Source: an uncultured Lachnospiraceae bacterium (GTDB taxonomy: Bacteria; Bacillota; Clostridia; Lachnospirales; Lachnospiraceae). From it: DNA of 64,000 nt. Position numbers and translations under genes: made by a program. Positions 1 to 8,635 of this stretch are shown in pieces (the first letter of the stretch is position 1; each line of letters opens with the position of its first letter). The stretch spans positions 124,001-188,000 of the forward strand of contig CAJLRL010000002.1 in the NCBI GenBank assembly GCA_905209075.1, written 5' to 3'. The notes below the pieces were generated by a model, which did not search any database, was not told the DNA's origin, and saw only the letters and a program-made list of their open reading frames with translations.

Positions 1-2
1 TC

Positions 3-482
3 CTCGTTGCTCCTATTTTTAATGAGGATAGCATTGGTGAATATTATCTTCCATCCTCAGAAGGTGGAAAAACACAGACATGGACAAACTTCTTTACAGG
101 AGAGGAGCAGGTAAGTGGTCAGTGGTACACAGGAAAATATGGTTATTGTGATATCCCTCTTATGGCAAGACCTAACTCAATAATTGCGGTGGGTGCATCG
201 GATAATGGACCTGAGTATGATTATGCAGACAATGTTCTCCTTAGAATATTTGCTCTCGAGGATGGAAAAGAAGCATCGACAGAAGTATATGATATGAATG
301 GCAGCCTTGAGTTTACTGCAAAAGCGCTAAAAGAAGGAAACAAGATCACAATAAAAACAGACGCAAAGAAACCATATAAAGTTGAACTTGTAAATGTCTC
401 AATTTCTTCAGTCACAGGTGCAAAATTAGAAGATGGAAAAATACTTACAGATTGTGCCGGTACAATTGTTGCAGAGTTGTAG
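3..482 (+). CDS. GH31 alpha-xylosidase-like glycosidase, C-terminal part
   Basis: Partial gene; the 5' end lies before the window. The open frame from base 3 gives 159 residues ending at TAG 480-482. It reads through VAPIFNEDSIGEYYLPSSEG, a tryptophan-rich WTNFFTGE segment and PLMARPNSIIAVGASD, the pattern of the beta-sandwich that follows the catalytic barrel in GH31 alpha-xylosidases (YicI type). Known role of the family: release of alpha-xylose from the non-reducing end of xyloglucan or isoprimeverose-type oligosaccharides. The active-site aspartates are outside the window, so alpha-xylosidase versus alpha-glucosidase is inferred from the C-terminal sequence only. The next gene is a GH3 enzyme on the same strand, which fits a hemicellulose or xyloglucan-oligosaccharide pair. 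Confidence 0.8.
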   Translation, partial: LVAPIFNEDSIGEYYLPSSEGGKTQTWTNFFTGEEQVSGQWYTGKYGYCDIPLMARPNSIIAVGASDNGPEYDYADNVLLRIFALEDGKEASTEVYDMNGSLEFTAKALKEGNKITIKTDAKKPYKVELVNVSISSVTGAKLEDGKILTDCAGTIVAEL

Positions 483-535
483 GGCTTTAAACTTATCGTT
501 TACGAAAATATAAAGCAGCAGAAAAATATTTTAAG

Positions 536-579
536 ATGTACTCTCGGAATCTTCTAAATGAATCATTCTGAGAGTACAT
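536..579. repeat. Dispersed palindrome, copy 1 of 3
   Basis: The arms ATGTACTCTCGGAAT (536-550) and ATTCTGAGAGTACAT (565-579) are inverted repeats around a 14-nt loop. The same element occurs in opposite orientation at 10141-10186 and 46087-46130. An in-frame ATG at 558 lies inside this palindrome and is not the start of the GH3 gene. Confidence 0.85.
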
Positions 580-599
580 TAAGGGAATGGGAGGATAAA

Positions 600-2864
600 A
601 TGAAACTTGAAGAGATGAACAGCAAAATAGAAGAAATCTTAAAAGAGCTGACACTTGAGGAAAAAGTAAAAATGATCCATGGTGATGCACTTTTTTATTC
701 GGGAGCAGTTGAAAGACTTTCCATACCTGCTGTGAATATGTCGGACGGACCGATGGGAGTAAGACAGGAATTTCCAAAGGCAAGCTGGGTTCCGGTAGGA
801 AATTCGGATGATTTTGTCACATATTGTCCAAGCAACAGTGCGATCGCAGCCACATGGAACAAAGATCTGGCATACAGAGCCGGTGTTGTCATGGGACAGG
901 AGGCGAGAGGCAGAGGAAAGGACATAATTTTAGGACCTGGGATCAATATAAAGAGAATTCCGGCAAACGGAAGGAATTTTGAATATATGAGTGAGGATCC
1001 TTATCTTATAAGCCAGCTTGTAGTGCCACTCATAAAAGGAATACAGGAGAGTGATGTGGCTGCGTGCGTCAAGCATTTTGCCCTCAATAATCAGGAAACG
1101 GAAAGACTCTGGGTGAATGTCGAGATCGATGAAAGAGCACTGCGTGAGATATATCTGCCGGGATTTGAGGCAGCTGTAAAAAAAGGCGGTGTAGAATCTT
1201 TGATGGGAGCATATAACCTTATCAGAGGACAGCACTGCTGTGAAAATAAGATGCTCCTTAAAAATATTTTGCGTGACGAGTGGGGATATGATGGAACGAT
1301 CATATCAGACTGGGATGCTGTCCACGATACAAAGGCAGCAGCCGAAAGCCCACTAGACATTGAAATGTCCGTTACATATGATTTTGATGATTATAAGCTT
1401 GCAAATCCGCTCATCGAGGCTGTAAAAAAGGGCGAGGCGAAAGAATCAGACATAGATGAAAAAGTACACCACATACTTCTTATGATGTTCAGGCTTAAAA
1501 TGATAGGTGCCCTGGCAGAAGAAAGAAAGGCGGGCTGCTACAATACACCGGAGCACAGAAGTGAGGTAAGAGGTGTTGCAGAAGAGTCGTTCGTGCTTTT
1601 GAAAAACGATGATAACAGGCTTCCACTCTCGGACAAAGGTCTTAAGGAGCTTCTTGTGATAGGCGATAATGCGGAGAGACTTCATGCACTTGGCGGAGGA
1701 AGTGCCGAGATAAAAGCACTTTATGAGATATCACCGCTTATGGGTATAAAAAGCCAGCTTGGCGGTAACACAAAAGTGACTTACAAGAGAGGATATTATG
1801 TATCCCCTAAGGAAGAATCACAGGAAAGCTGGCAGGAAAAGAGCACGGACGAAAACCTTGATCAGGGTGCGGTTGTAAATGCCAGAAAACAGGTAAGCGA
1901 TGAGGTAAGAAAAAAGCGTGACGAGTTAAGAGCGGAGGCTGTTGAAGCGGCAGCTCATTTTAAGGATGTGATACTTGTCGTAGGGCTTAACCACGACTAT
2001 GATGTCGAGGGATTTGACAGGGATGACATCACGCTTCCATATGAGCAGGACAGACTGATCGAGGAAGTACTAGAAGTAAATCCTGACACAGTAATTGTCA
2101 TGATGGCGGGAAATGCTGTTTCCATGGGAAAATGGAAAGATAAGGCGAAGACGATATTATGGCAGTGGTACTGCGGCATGGAAGGCGGAAACGTTCTTGC
2201 TGATATAATTTTTGGCAGGGTCAATCCATCAGGAAAGCTTCCAGAATCAATGCCGTACAGGATGGAGGATTGTGGAGCAATCGCTCTCGGGGAATATCCG
2301 GGAAGACCTCTTACGGATGAAGAAAAAAAACTCATGAATGCCCACATAACAGAAGAATATAAGGATGGGATCTATGTGGGGTACCGCTATTATGAAAAAT
2401 ATAATGTTCCTGTACAGTATTGCTTCGGGCATGGACTCAGTTATACAACTTTTGAATACAGTGATATTACCGCAGTTATAGATGAGTTTTCGGTTAAGAA
2501 CTCAAAAGATAAATATCAGGATGGCGGTGAAATCATCCTGGATGAAAGCATAAAAGATAAAATGGCAGCAAAAGTTTCACTTAATGTAAAAAATACAGGA
2601 AAACGTTTCGGAAAAGAAATCATAGAGGTTTATGTAGGAAAGAGTGACAGCAGGGTAGACAGGCCTGTTAAAGAATTAAAAGGTTTCGAAAAGGTATCGC
2701 TTGAAGCAGGAGCCAGCAGTCATGTGACAGTAGAACTTCCTATTATGGCATTTTCTTACTATAATGAAGCGAAAAAGAACTTCGTGGCCGAGAACGGTAA
2801 ATACCAGATCTATGTAGGAAAATCACTTGAAGATATACAAAAAGTCTGCGAAGTAGAAATTTAA
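600..2864 (+). CDS. GH3 beta-glucosidase / beta-xylosidase
   Basis: Retaining glycosidase of family GH3, 754 aa, cytoplasmic (no signal peptide). Domain order: (beta/alpha)8 barrel (about 10-300), alpha/beta sandwich (about 340-600, including LPYEQD and YCGMEGGNVLADIIFG), then a C-terminal fibronectin-like domain (about 640-750, KNTGKRFGKEIIEVYVG). The catalytic nucleophile is Asp237 in IISDWDAV; KHFALNN is the conserved KHF substrate-binding motif. Start at ATG 600 was chosen because GGGAGGAT sits just upstream; the upstream in-frame ATG 558 lies inside a palindromic repeat and has no ribosome site. The substrate (beta-glucoside, beta-xyloside or alpha-arabinoside) cannot be fixed from sequence; the GH31 neighbour favours hemicellulose oligosaccharides. 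Confidence 0.9.
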   Translation: MKLEEMNSKIEEILKELTLEEKVKMIHGDALFYSGAVERLSIPAVNMSDGPMGVRQEFPKASWVPVGNSDDFVTYCPSNSAIAATWNKDLAYRAGVVMGQEARGRGKDIILGPGINIKRIPANGRNFEYMSEDPYLISQLVVPLIKGIQESDVAACVKHFALNNQETERLWVNVEIDERALREIYLPGFEAAVKKGGVESLMGAYNLIRGQHCCENKMLLKNILRDEWGYDGTIISDWDAVHDTKAAAESPLDIEMSVTYDFDDYKLANPLIEAVKKGEAKESDIDEKVHHILLMMFRLKMIGALAEERKAGCYNTPEHRSEVRGVAEESFVLLKNDDNRLPLSDKGLKELLVIGDNAERLHALGGGSAEIKALYEISPLMGIKSQLGGNTKVTYKRGYYVSPKEESQESWQEKSTDENLDQGAVVNARKQVSDEVRKKRDELRAEAVEAAAHFKDVILVVGLNHDYDVEGFDRDDITLPYEQDRLIEEVLEVNPDTVIVMMAGNAVSMGKWKDKAKTILWQWYCGMEGGNVLADIIFGRVNPSGKLPESMPYRMEDCGAIALGEYPGRPLTDEEKKLMNAHITEEYKDGIYVGYRYYEKYNVPVQYCFGHGLSYTTFEYSDITAVIDEFSVKNSKDKYQDGGEIILDESIKDKMAAKVSLNVKNTGKRFGKEIIEVYVGKSDSRVDRPVKELKGFEKVSLEAGASSHVTVELPIMAFSYYNEAKKNFVAENGKYQIYVGKSLEDIQKVCEVEI

Positions 2865-2867
2865 GCC

Positions 2868-2915
2868 AAAAAGCACCGGCGGAAAGAAGAAAAATCTTTC
2901 TGTGGGTGCTTTTGT
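2868..2915 (+). terminator. Terminator after GH3 gene
   Basis: AAAAGCACC and GGTGCTTTT enclose an inner AAAGA/TCTTT stem, followed by a short T-run, directly after the GH3 stop codon. Confidence 0.8.
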
Positions 2916-2918
2916 CAG

Positions 2919-2947
2919 TTGAAAACACTATCTTGAAATGATATACT
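2919..2947 (+). promoter_or_regulatory. Sigma-A promoter for pyrE
   Basis: TTGAAA (2919-2924), a 17-nt spacer and TATACT (2942-2947), located between the GH3 terminator and the pyrE start. Confidence 0.7.
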
Positions 2948-3039
2948 AAGCATAAATATGCAAATCGTTAAAAAGCAAACAATAAGTAAGTGTATTTTTT
3001 GCTTTAAAGCGTATCAGAAAAATGGAGGATACAGGATAA

Positions 3040-3723
3040 ATGGAAAGCTACAAGAGTGAATTTATAGATTTTATGGTGGAGAGTGACGTTTTGAAATTTG
3101 GTGAGTTTACACTGAAAAGCGGACGTAAATCTCCTTTTTTTATGAATGCGGGAGCATATGTCACAGGATCACAGCTTAAAAGACTCGGTGAGTATTACGC
3201 AAAGGCTATACACGCAAATTATGGTGATGATTTTGATGTGTTATTCGGACCGGCATACAAGGGAATACCGCTTGCTGTTGTGACAGCCATAGCATACCAT
3301 GAGCTTTACGGAAAAGAAGTACGTTACTGTTCAGACAGAAAAGAGGCAAAGGATCACGGCGCAGACAAGGGCGGATTTTTAGGAAGCAGTTTAAAAGATG
3401 GCGACCGTGTTGTCATGATAGAGGATGTTACAACATCAGGAAAATCAATGGAAGAGACTGTTCCAAAGGTAAGAGGAGCTGCTGATGTAGAAATCGTTGG
3501 TCTTATGGTAAGCCTTAACCGCATGGAAGTAGGACAGGGCGGAAAGGTCAGCGCACTTGACGAGATCCATGAAAAATATGGATTTGAAGGCAAGGCTATC
3601 GTTACTATGGAAGAGGTAACTGAATATCTGTACAACAAAGAGCATAACGGAAAAGTTGTAATTGATGATAAGATAAAAACTGCAATCGACGATTACTATC
3701 AGCAGTATGGATGTAACAAATAA
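3040..3723 (+). CDS. pyrE: Orotate phosphoribosyltransferase
   Basis: PyrE, 227 aa, joins orotate and PRPP to give OMP in pyrimidine synthesis. The PRPP-binding loop is clear (VVMIEDVTTSGKSMEE), as are FGPAYKGIPLA and the CSDRKEAKDHG loop, all expected for PyrE rather than for a purine phosphoribosyltransferase. Length is normal. It starts after GGAGGATACAGGATAA. The next gene (VanZ-like) starts 17 bp inside the pyrE end, so the two are translationally coupled. The rest of the pyrimidine pathway is not in the window. Confidence 0.96.
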   Translation: MESYKSEFIDFMVESDVLKFGEFTLKSGRKSPFFMNAGAYVTGSQLKRLGEYYAKAIHANYGDDFDVLFGPAYKGIPLAVVTAIAYHELYGKEVRYCSDRKEAKDHGADKGGFLGSSLKDGDRVVMIEDVTTSGKSMEETVPKVRGAADVEIVGLMVSLNRMEVGQGGKVSALDEIHEKYGFEGKAIVTMEEVTEYLYNKEHNGKVVIDDKIKTAIDDYYQQYGCNK

Positions 3724-4222
3724 TGACCGCCACAGGAAAGTGGCTGTAGGGATATTTGTGCTTTACATCATATTGCTGCTATACTTTCTGTTTTTCTCTG
3801 AAAATCTGGGGCGGACGGGAAGAATAGAGTACCGGTACAATTTTGTGCCATTTAAAGAAATCAAACGTTTTTTGTTTAACGTAAAAATACTCGGATTAAA
3901 AAATGTTATTATAAATCTTGGTGGAAATATAGTAATGTTTATGCCGTTAGGATATTTTCTGCCGAGAATCGCAAAATATAAAAAGGGTATTGTTTATACA
4001 ACGTTTGAATGTTTTGAATTTAGTTTTCTGGTAGAAATTTTCCAGCTCTACACCAAAAAGGGCTGCTGTGATGTGGATGATATAATTTTAAATACACTTG
4101 GAGGATTTTTAGGTTATATCGTTTACTATATTTGTTTACGGGAGAAAATCAAAAAGTGCCAAGAAAGAGAAGACGTAATAGATTTAAATTTACAGAAAAA
4201 AAACAATCAAAAAAAGGGATAG
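3707..4222 (+). CDS. VanZ-family membrane protein
   Basis: 171-aa membrane protein of the VanZ-like family. It has a hydrophobic N-terminal segment (about 11-30), the family motif NLGGNIVMFMPLGYFLP (about 77-95), and two more hydrophobic stretches, the last with VDDIILNTLGGFLGY. VanZ relatives are linked to teicoplanin resistance and cell-wall homeostasis, but most are uncharacterised. It overlaps the pyrE end by 17 bp and has no good ribosome site of its own, which supports coupling. Its C-terminus overlaps the following small membrane gene. Confidence 0.85.
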   Translation: MDVTNNDRHRKVAVGIFVLYIILLLYFLFFSENLGRTGRIEYRYNFVPFKEIKRFLFNVKILGLKNVIINLGGNIVMFMPLGYFLPRIAKYKKGIVYTTFECFEFSFLVEIFQLYTKKGCCDVDDIILNTLGGFLGYIVYYICLREKIKKCQEREDVIDLNLQKKNNQKKG

Positions 4223-4485
4223 CAGCATTTTTGTTAGCTGCTGTCTGTGAGATTTTTTATGGAGTTTTCGTTTTCTACTCATACAAGGGAAACGGAAATC
4301 TTTCCATGTATTTCGGAAGTGCCGGAATACTTATATTTGCCGTGGCATTTGTGGCATTTGTTCTTTCAATGAGAAGTCTGTTTGAGGAGGATTCTTTTAA
4401 GACATTCCCAAGACTTGCCATTATCATGTCACTTATAGCCTTATTGAGCTGGGGAGGAACCTATGTGAGAGGCTTTTTGTTATAG
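4156..4485 (+). CDS. Small membrane protein, DUF6142-like
   Basis: About 109 aa, with a basic N-terminus (PRKRRRNRFKF) and three hydrophobic segments (FLLAAVCEIFYGVFVFYS, ILIFAVAFVAFVLS, AIIMSLIALLSWGG). It resembles the DUF6142 family of Clostridia, recognised by overall pattern only; function unknown. The GTG at 4156 preceded by GGGAG (4140-4144) is the preferred start; an in-frame TTG at 4132 would add eight residues. The gene overlaps the VanZ end by 67 bp and ends 9 bp before the aminopeptidase, so VanZ, this gene and the peptidase probably form one operon with pyrE. Confidence 0.7.
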   Translation: MPRKRRRNRFKFTEKKQSKKGIAAFLLAAVCEIFYGVFVFYSYKGNGNLSMYFGSAGILIFAVAFVAFVLSMRSLFEEDSFKTFPRLAIIMSLIALLSWGGTYVRGFLL

Positions 4486-4494
4486 GAGATAGAA

Positions 4495-6501
4495 ATGTGT
4501 TATAAAGAGATATACGAAAAGACAAATCAATTATATGAAGAAAGGCTTGTGCTTGTTGAAGACCGCATTGCACAGATAGCAGACCAGCCGGCAGTAAAAG
4601 AGCCTTTTGCGCAGTATTTTAAAGATATTGCAGCATGTATTTTAAGGCTTAAAAATTTTAAAAAAGACAGTGGATTCAACAAGGAATTTTACAGCGGATT
4701 CTTAAAAGAAAACTATGGGAAAAACTATGCAGATCCTGAATATGCAGTAAAAATGCTTGGAAAAGATTATGGACAGATCCTTTCTGCAGTCTATGCAAAG
4801 ACCGCAGACTGCGTGAAGACAGTTTTTCAGGGAGATATAAAGTATCTGTGTATTTATTCAGAGCTCATAGTAGAACTGTATAATTATTTTGAGGATTCTG
4901 ATGATGTAAATGCAGCAGAGATAAAAGCATGTGTGTATTCATTTATGCACGATTACGAAGAAATCTTTTCTGAAGATTCCATTGGAAAAATGCTCGACCC
5001 GGCATATGACTATTATGCAAGGCTTGTAGAGGATGCTGATGTTTCAAAAGATGATTATCTCTACGAATATGGTTTATATGTTGGAAATAATGAGCTTATG
5101 AGCCGTAAATACCTTGCGTCACTTACAGATGAGCAGATAAGATCCATGGCAGACACATATACTGAAGGATATCGTATCGGATTTATTACAGGCAATAAGG
5201 ATATAACAAAAAAATCCGTGGTGCAGATACATTATCCGCTCGGTTTTGAACGTATGGTAAAAGCGGCCATCGAAAACTTCAAAAAGATGGGACTTTCGCC
5301 TGTTATGATGCCGTGCTCTACATCAGTGAATAAACAGTATGACTATGATCATAAAGAAGATATGGCTCTCTGGATGGACAAAGCTTATGTTGAATACAGG
5401 AATGAGTGTCTTCACAATGCGCTTGAGAAAAATAAAGATATCGCATGTAAATGCGGAGGCCCTGCAGTTATAGAGATATTTGGGGAGGAGCCTTTTGCAC
5501 CGGAATCCAAGAGTGAGAATGCCTCATACAGCGACGAGCAGCAGAAGCTTTCTGTATATATGACAAGCAGGCGTTCGCAGCTTATAAACCAGTATATAAA
5601 AGGTGAAGAGCGCAGTTTTACGATCATAGCATATCCTGTTTCTGATATCGGTGACAGCTACGAGGAGATCTTTGCAGAGACAGTAAAAATAAATACGCTT
5701 GATTATATTCTTTACCGTGATATGCAGCAGAAGATAATAGATGTTCTCGACACAGCAGATCGTGTGCATATTGTGGGAACAAATGGGAATAAGACAGATT
5801 TATATGTAAAGATCCATGAACTTGAAAACCCTGACAAGGAAACTGCTTTTGAAAACTGTGTCGCAGATGTAAATATTCCTGTAGGAGAGGTCTTTACATC
5901 TCCGGTTCTTGAGAAAACAGAAGGAAAACTTCATGTAAGCCAGGTGTACCTCAATGAACTTAATTTCCTTAATCTCGAAATCGATTTTAAGGATGGAATG
6001 ATAGAAAAATACACATGTACAAACTTTGATGATGAGGAAGAAAACAAAAAATATATATCAGACAATATCCTTTATCATCATAAGAGTCTTCCTATGGGAG
6101 AATTTGCCATTGGAACTAATACGACAGCATACAGAATGGCTCGTGTGTATGATATTGCGGCAAAAATGCCTATTCTTATAGCAGAAAAGACTGGTCCCCA
6201 CTTTGCAGTAGGAGATACATGTTACACATATGATGAGGATAATATGACATATAATCCTGATGGTAAGGCGATAGTCGCAAGGGATAATTCGGTATCAATA
6301 CTTCGAAAAGAGGATATATCGAAAGCTTATTTCAATTGCCATACAGATATAACAATTCCGTATGATGAACTTGGAGCCATTACAGTGATACGCCATGACG
6401 GCTCAACATGTGATATAATACGTGATGGAAGATTTGTGCTGCCTGGTACAGAAGAGCTTAACAAGCCTCTTGATGAGCTCGATGCACAAAATAATAAGTA
6501 A
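4495..6501 (+). CDS. M29-type metallo-aminopeptidase
   Basis: 668 aa. The C-terminal half carries the metal-ligand motifs of thermophilic aminopeptidase (AmpS/AmpT, family M29): VGEVFTSPV, PMGEFAIGTNT and KTGPHFAVGDTCY. The N-terminal ~300 residues are an alpha-helical extension not found in the ~400-aa classic enzymes; this longer form is known in Lachnospiraceae and related Clostridia. The expected activity is removal of N-terminal amino acids from peptides in the cytoplasm. It starts at ATG 4495 after TAGGAGATAGAA. Confidence 0.82.
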   Translation: MCYKEIYEKTNQLYEERLVLVEDRIAQIADQPAVKEPFAQYFKDIAACILRLKNFKKDSGFNKEFYSGFLKENYGKNYADPEYAVKMLGKDYGQILSAVYAKTADCVKTVFQGDIKYLCIYSELIVELYNYFEDSDDVNAAEIKACVYSFMHDYEEIFSEDSIGKMLDPAYDYYARLVEDADVSKDDYLYEYGLYVGNNELMSRKYLASLTDEQIRSMADTYTEGYRIGFITGNKDITKKSVVQIHYPLGFERMVKAAIENFKKMGLSPVMMPCSTSVNKQYDYDHKEDMALWMDKAYVEYRNECLHNALEKNKDIACKCGGPAVIEIFGEEPFAPESKSENASYSDEQQKLSVYMTSRRSQLINQYIKGEERSFTIIAYPVSDIGDSYEEIFAETVKINTLDYILYRDMQQKIIDVLDTADRVHIVGTNGNKTDLYVKIHELENPDKETAFENCVADVNIPVGEVFTSPVLEKTEGKLHVSQVYLNELNFLNLEIDFKDGMIEKYTCTNFDDEEENKKYISDNILYHHKSLPMGEFAIGTNTTAYRMARVYDIAAKMPILIAEKTGPHFAVGDTCYTYDEDNMTYNPDGKAIVARDNSVSILRKEDISKAYFNCHTDITIPYDELGAITVIRHDGSTCDIIRDGRFVLPGTEELNKPLDELDAQNNK

Positions 6502-6617
6502 ATATCGGCTTAGCATACTGAACGCCTGTTTTATCATAATGCATAATATGTGTTGGGATAAACGGCTCATATATGCGGAGTCTGATTTAATATATCAAAA
6601 CATACAAGGAGGATGAA

Positions 6618-7130
6618 ATGGCAAAAGTAGGAATAGTAATGGGAAGTGACTCTGATCTTAAAGTAATGAGCAAAGCCGCTGATATGCTTGAAGAGCTTGG
6701 AATTGAGTATGAGATCACTATCATCTCGGCTCATCGTCAGCCGGATGCTCTTATCGAGTGGGCAAGAGGTGCCGAGGCACGTGATGTAAAGGTGATGATC
6801 GCAGGTGCCGGAATGGCAGCAGCACTTCCGGGAATGTGTGCAGCACTGTTTGCTCTGCCTGTTATCGGAGTACCCCTTTCAGGCAAAAATCTTGATGGGA
6901 TGGATGCAGTGTTCTCTATCATGCAGATGCCGCCGGGAGTACCTGTAGCAACTGTGGCAATAGATGGTGCTAAAAATGCAGCAATCCTTGCAGCAAAGAT
7001 CCTTGCAGCAAGTGACGAGACGATTCTTGAAAAGATAAAGGCATATACGGCTGATATGAAGTCACAGGTAGAAGCCAAAGATGCAAAATTACAGAAAATC
7101 GGATACAAGCAGTATATTGCTGAAAAATAA
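6618..7130 (+). CDS. purE: N5-carboxyaminoimidazole ribonucleotide mutase
   Basis: PurE class I, 170 aa, converts N5-CAIR to CAIR in purine synthesis. Signatures: GIVMGSDSDLKVM, ISAHRQPD and AGAGMAAALPGM. It starts after AAGGAGGATGAA. It stands alone: purM, purN and purD lie 40 kb away and no purK is adjacent. The 116-bp gap upstream was checked for a purine riboswitch and none was seen. Confidence 0.96.
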   Translation: MAKVGIVMGSDSDLKVMSKAADMLEELGIEYEITIISAHRQPDALIEWARGAEARDVKVMIAGAGMAAALPGMCAALFALPVIGVPLSGKNLDGMDAVFSIMQMPPGVPVATVAIDGAKNAAILAAKILAASDETILEKIKAYTADMKSQVEAKDAKLQKIGYKQYIAEK

Positions 7131-7140
7131 CATTAGTTAT

Positions 7141-7189
7141 AAAAAAGAGACGTAACCGCTTAACCAGTGATTACGTCTCTTATTTTTGT
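7141..7189. terminator. Bidirectional terminator between purE and lacI-type gene
   Basis: AAGAGACGTAA (7145-7155) pairs with TTACGTCTCTT (7171-7181), with an A-run before and a T-run after. It can therefore serve both convergent genes. Confidence 0.88.
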
Positions 7190-7210
7190 CTTAGGAAAGT
7201 ACAGTGCAGG

Positions 7211-8269
7211 TCAACAGCTCTTTCTCTTTATGATTTCTGTGTTTATTTCAATTTTTACAGGATCAGAAGAGTTCGAATTTATGATCTCTGCCAGTCTTTT
7301 TACTGCCAATTCACCCATGTATTGTTTTGGAACATGAACCGTTGAAAGAGGCGGATTTATGTAGGTACACATTGGCATATCATCAAAACCGATCACTGAT
7401 ATGTCCTGCGGTATGTGATATCCCGCCTCCGTCAGTGCGCGCATCGCTCCGGCTGCGATCAGATCGTTATCAGCAAAGTAGCACCGGGCAAGCTGATCGC
7501 CATTTTCTATCAGTGTTTTCATATCGCTGTATGCACCTTCAACAGTAGGAGACAGGCGGTGGACGATAGAGAGCGAGGTGGACATGCCGTTTCTCCTTAT
7601 AGCTTTATAGAAACCATCTGATCTTTCTTCAAAGCCTGTTATCATATATGAAGAGTGCAGGTATCCGGGCTGGGAATGTTTTTTCCTTATCAGATATTCT
7701 GTGGCAAGAAAAGCACCCTGTACATTGTTTATGATCACGCAGTCTATATTTGCTGTTTCGAAATAGTTGTCTATCAGAACAACAGGAAGTCCACATTTCA
7801 TAAATGGTTTCAGATCATGCTCATCCATTTCTGTTCCAAGCAGAAGTATCCCTTTTGCTCCAAGCCTTGTCCATTCAGTTAAGAGCCCGTCGATATCATC
7901 GTCTTCATATATGTAGCTTACATTCAGATAGTAGTGGCAGTGACGGCATCCGAGATCTATTCCTTCAGAAAGCTGTGAAAAAAATGGCATATCCTGTACG
8001 GCAACTCCGTGTTCTTTATGCACATATACCGGTGAGTCGGGAACAACAGCACCATGCTTTCTGTATACTACAAAATAAATCGTACCATTTGGCACGGCAG
8101 TCTCTTCTACAGGTGAAAGCCTTGAAAAATCATATCCTGCGGCAGTGGCAGCTGCTATCACACGTTTTCTGGTCCGTGTGCTTACACCGGGTTTATTGTT
8201 AAGTGCCATTGAGATGGCTGCTTCAGAAAGATTAAGTTGTTTTGCAAGTTCTTTTGCAGTGATGGACAT
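7211..8269 (-). CDS. LacI-family transcriptional regulator
   Basis: 352 aa. The N-terminal helix-turn-helix (residues 1-50, TAKELAKQLNLSEAAISMAL) is followed by a periplasmic-binding-protein-like sensor domain (about 60-345) with the usual VIGFDDMPMCTYINPPLSTV segment. It is divergent from the isomerase/xylulokinase pair, 366 bp away, so it probably controls them in response to a sugar or sugar phosphate. Xylose or xylulose is an inference from the neighbours. Confidence 0.93.
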   Translation of the reverse strand: MSITAKELAKQLNLSEAAISMALNNKPGVSTRTRKRVIAAATAAGYDFSRLSPVEETAVPNGTIYFVVYRKHGAVVPDSPVYVHKEHGVAVQDMPFFSQLSEGIDLGCRHCHYYLNVSYIYEDDDIDGLLTEWTRLGAKGILLLGTEMDEHDLKPFMKCGLPVVLIDNYFETANIDCVIINNVQGAFLATEYLIRKKHSQPGYLHSSYMITGFEERSDGFYKAIRRNGMSTSLSIVHRLSPTVEGAYSDMKTLIENGDQLARCYFADNDLIAAGAMRALTEAGYHIPQDISVIGFDDMPMCTYINPPLSTVHVPKQYMGELAVKRLAEIINSNSSDPVKIEINTEIIKRKSC

Positions 8270-8635
8270 ATGCGTTTTCCTTTTATTTATATTTTTATAT
8301 AGAACAGTTATGATATAGCGCTATGCCGTATACAGATCACCTCATTTATATTGTTTAATGCCAGTGTCTGTGGTGTAGCGTAAACTGTTTGCCTGATATG
8401 ATGATAGTATAGCATAGATAAACAGGTTTGAAACTGAAATTTAGTAAATTAAGTTGTAGATATGACTAAATTTACTAAATATATCATATCAATTAAGTTA
8501 AAGTGGATATATACTTACATCATAAAGCAGATGCAGGAGCGGAGAAATTATCAGTGGCTGCTGATAATTAACTACACACGCACTGGAATTAATTAAATTG
8601 CCATAAAGGGCGCATGAGAGAAGGAGATTTACACT
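8270..8635. promoter_or_regulatory. Regulatory region between lacI-type gene and isomerase
   Basis: This 366-bp gap has no gene. It holds: a 10-bp palindrome ATAGCGCTAT near 8315-8324 close to the regulator start; a 12-bp inverted pair ATTTAGTAAATT (8439-8450) / AATTTACTAAAT (8469-8480); a possible -10 TATACT (8510-8515) without a good -35; and a 9-bp hairpin AATTATCAG/CTGATAATT (8546-8569) in the leader. The first palindrome is the most LacI-like operator (CG centre); the assignment is inference. Confidence 0.5.
8439..8480. promoter_or_regulatory. Candidate operator, 12-bp inverted repeat
   Basis: The two arms ATTTAGTAAATT and AATTTACTAAAT are exact reverse complements separated by 18 bp. 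They lie immediately upstream of the likely isomerase promoter. Arm centres are about three helical turns apart, which suits a dimer-of-dimers or two-site binding, though the binding protein is unknown. Confidence 0.55.

Noticed and set aside
6502..6617. Possible purine riboswitch before purE.
   Set aside because: The conserved core elements (such as TCTACC) are absent and stems could not be drawn.
8546..8569. 9-bp hairpin in the isomerase leader considered as a terminator or attenuator.
   Set aside because: No T-run follows; left as a leader hairpin only.
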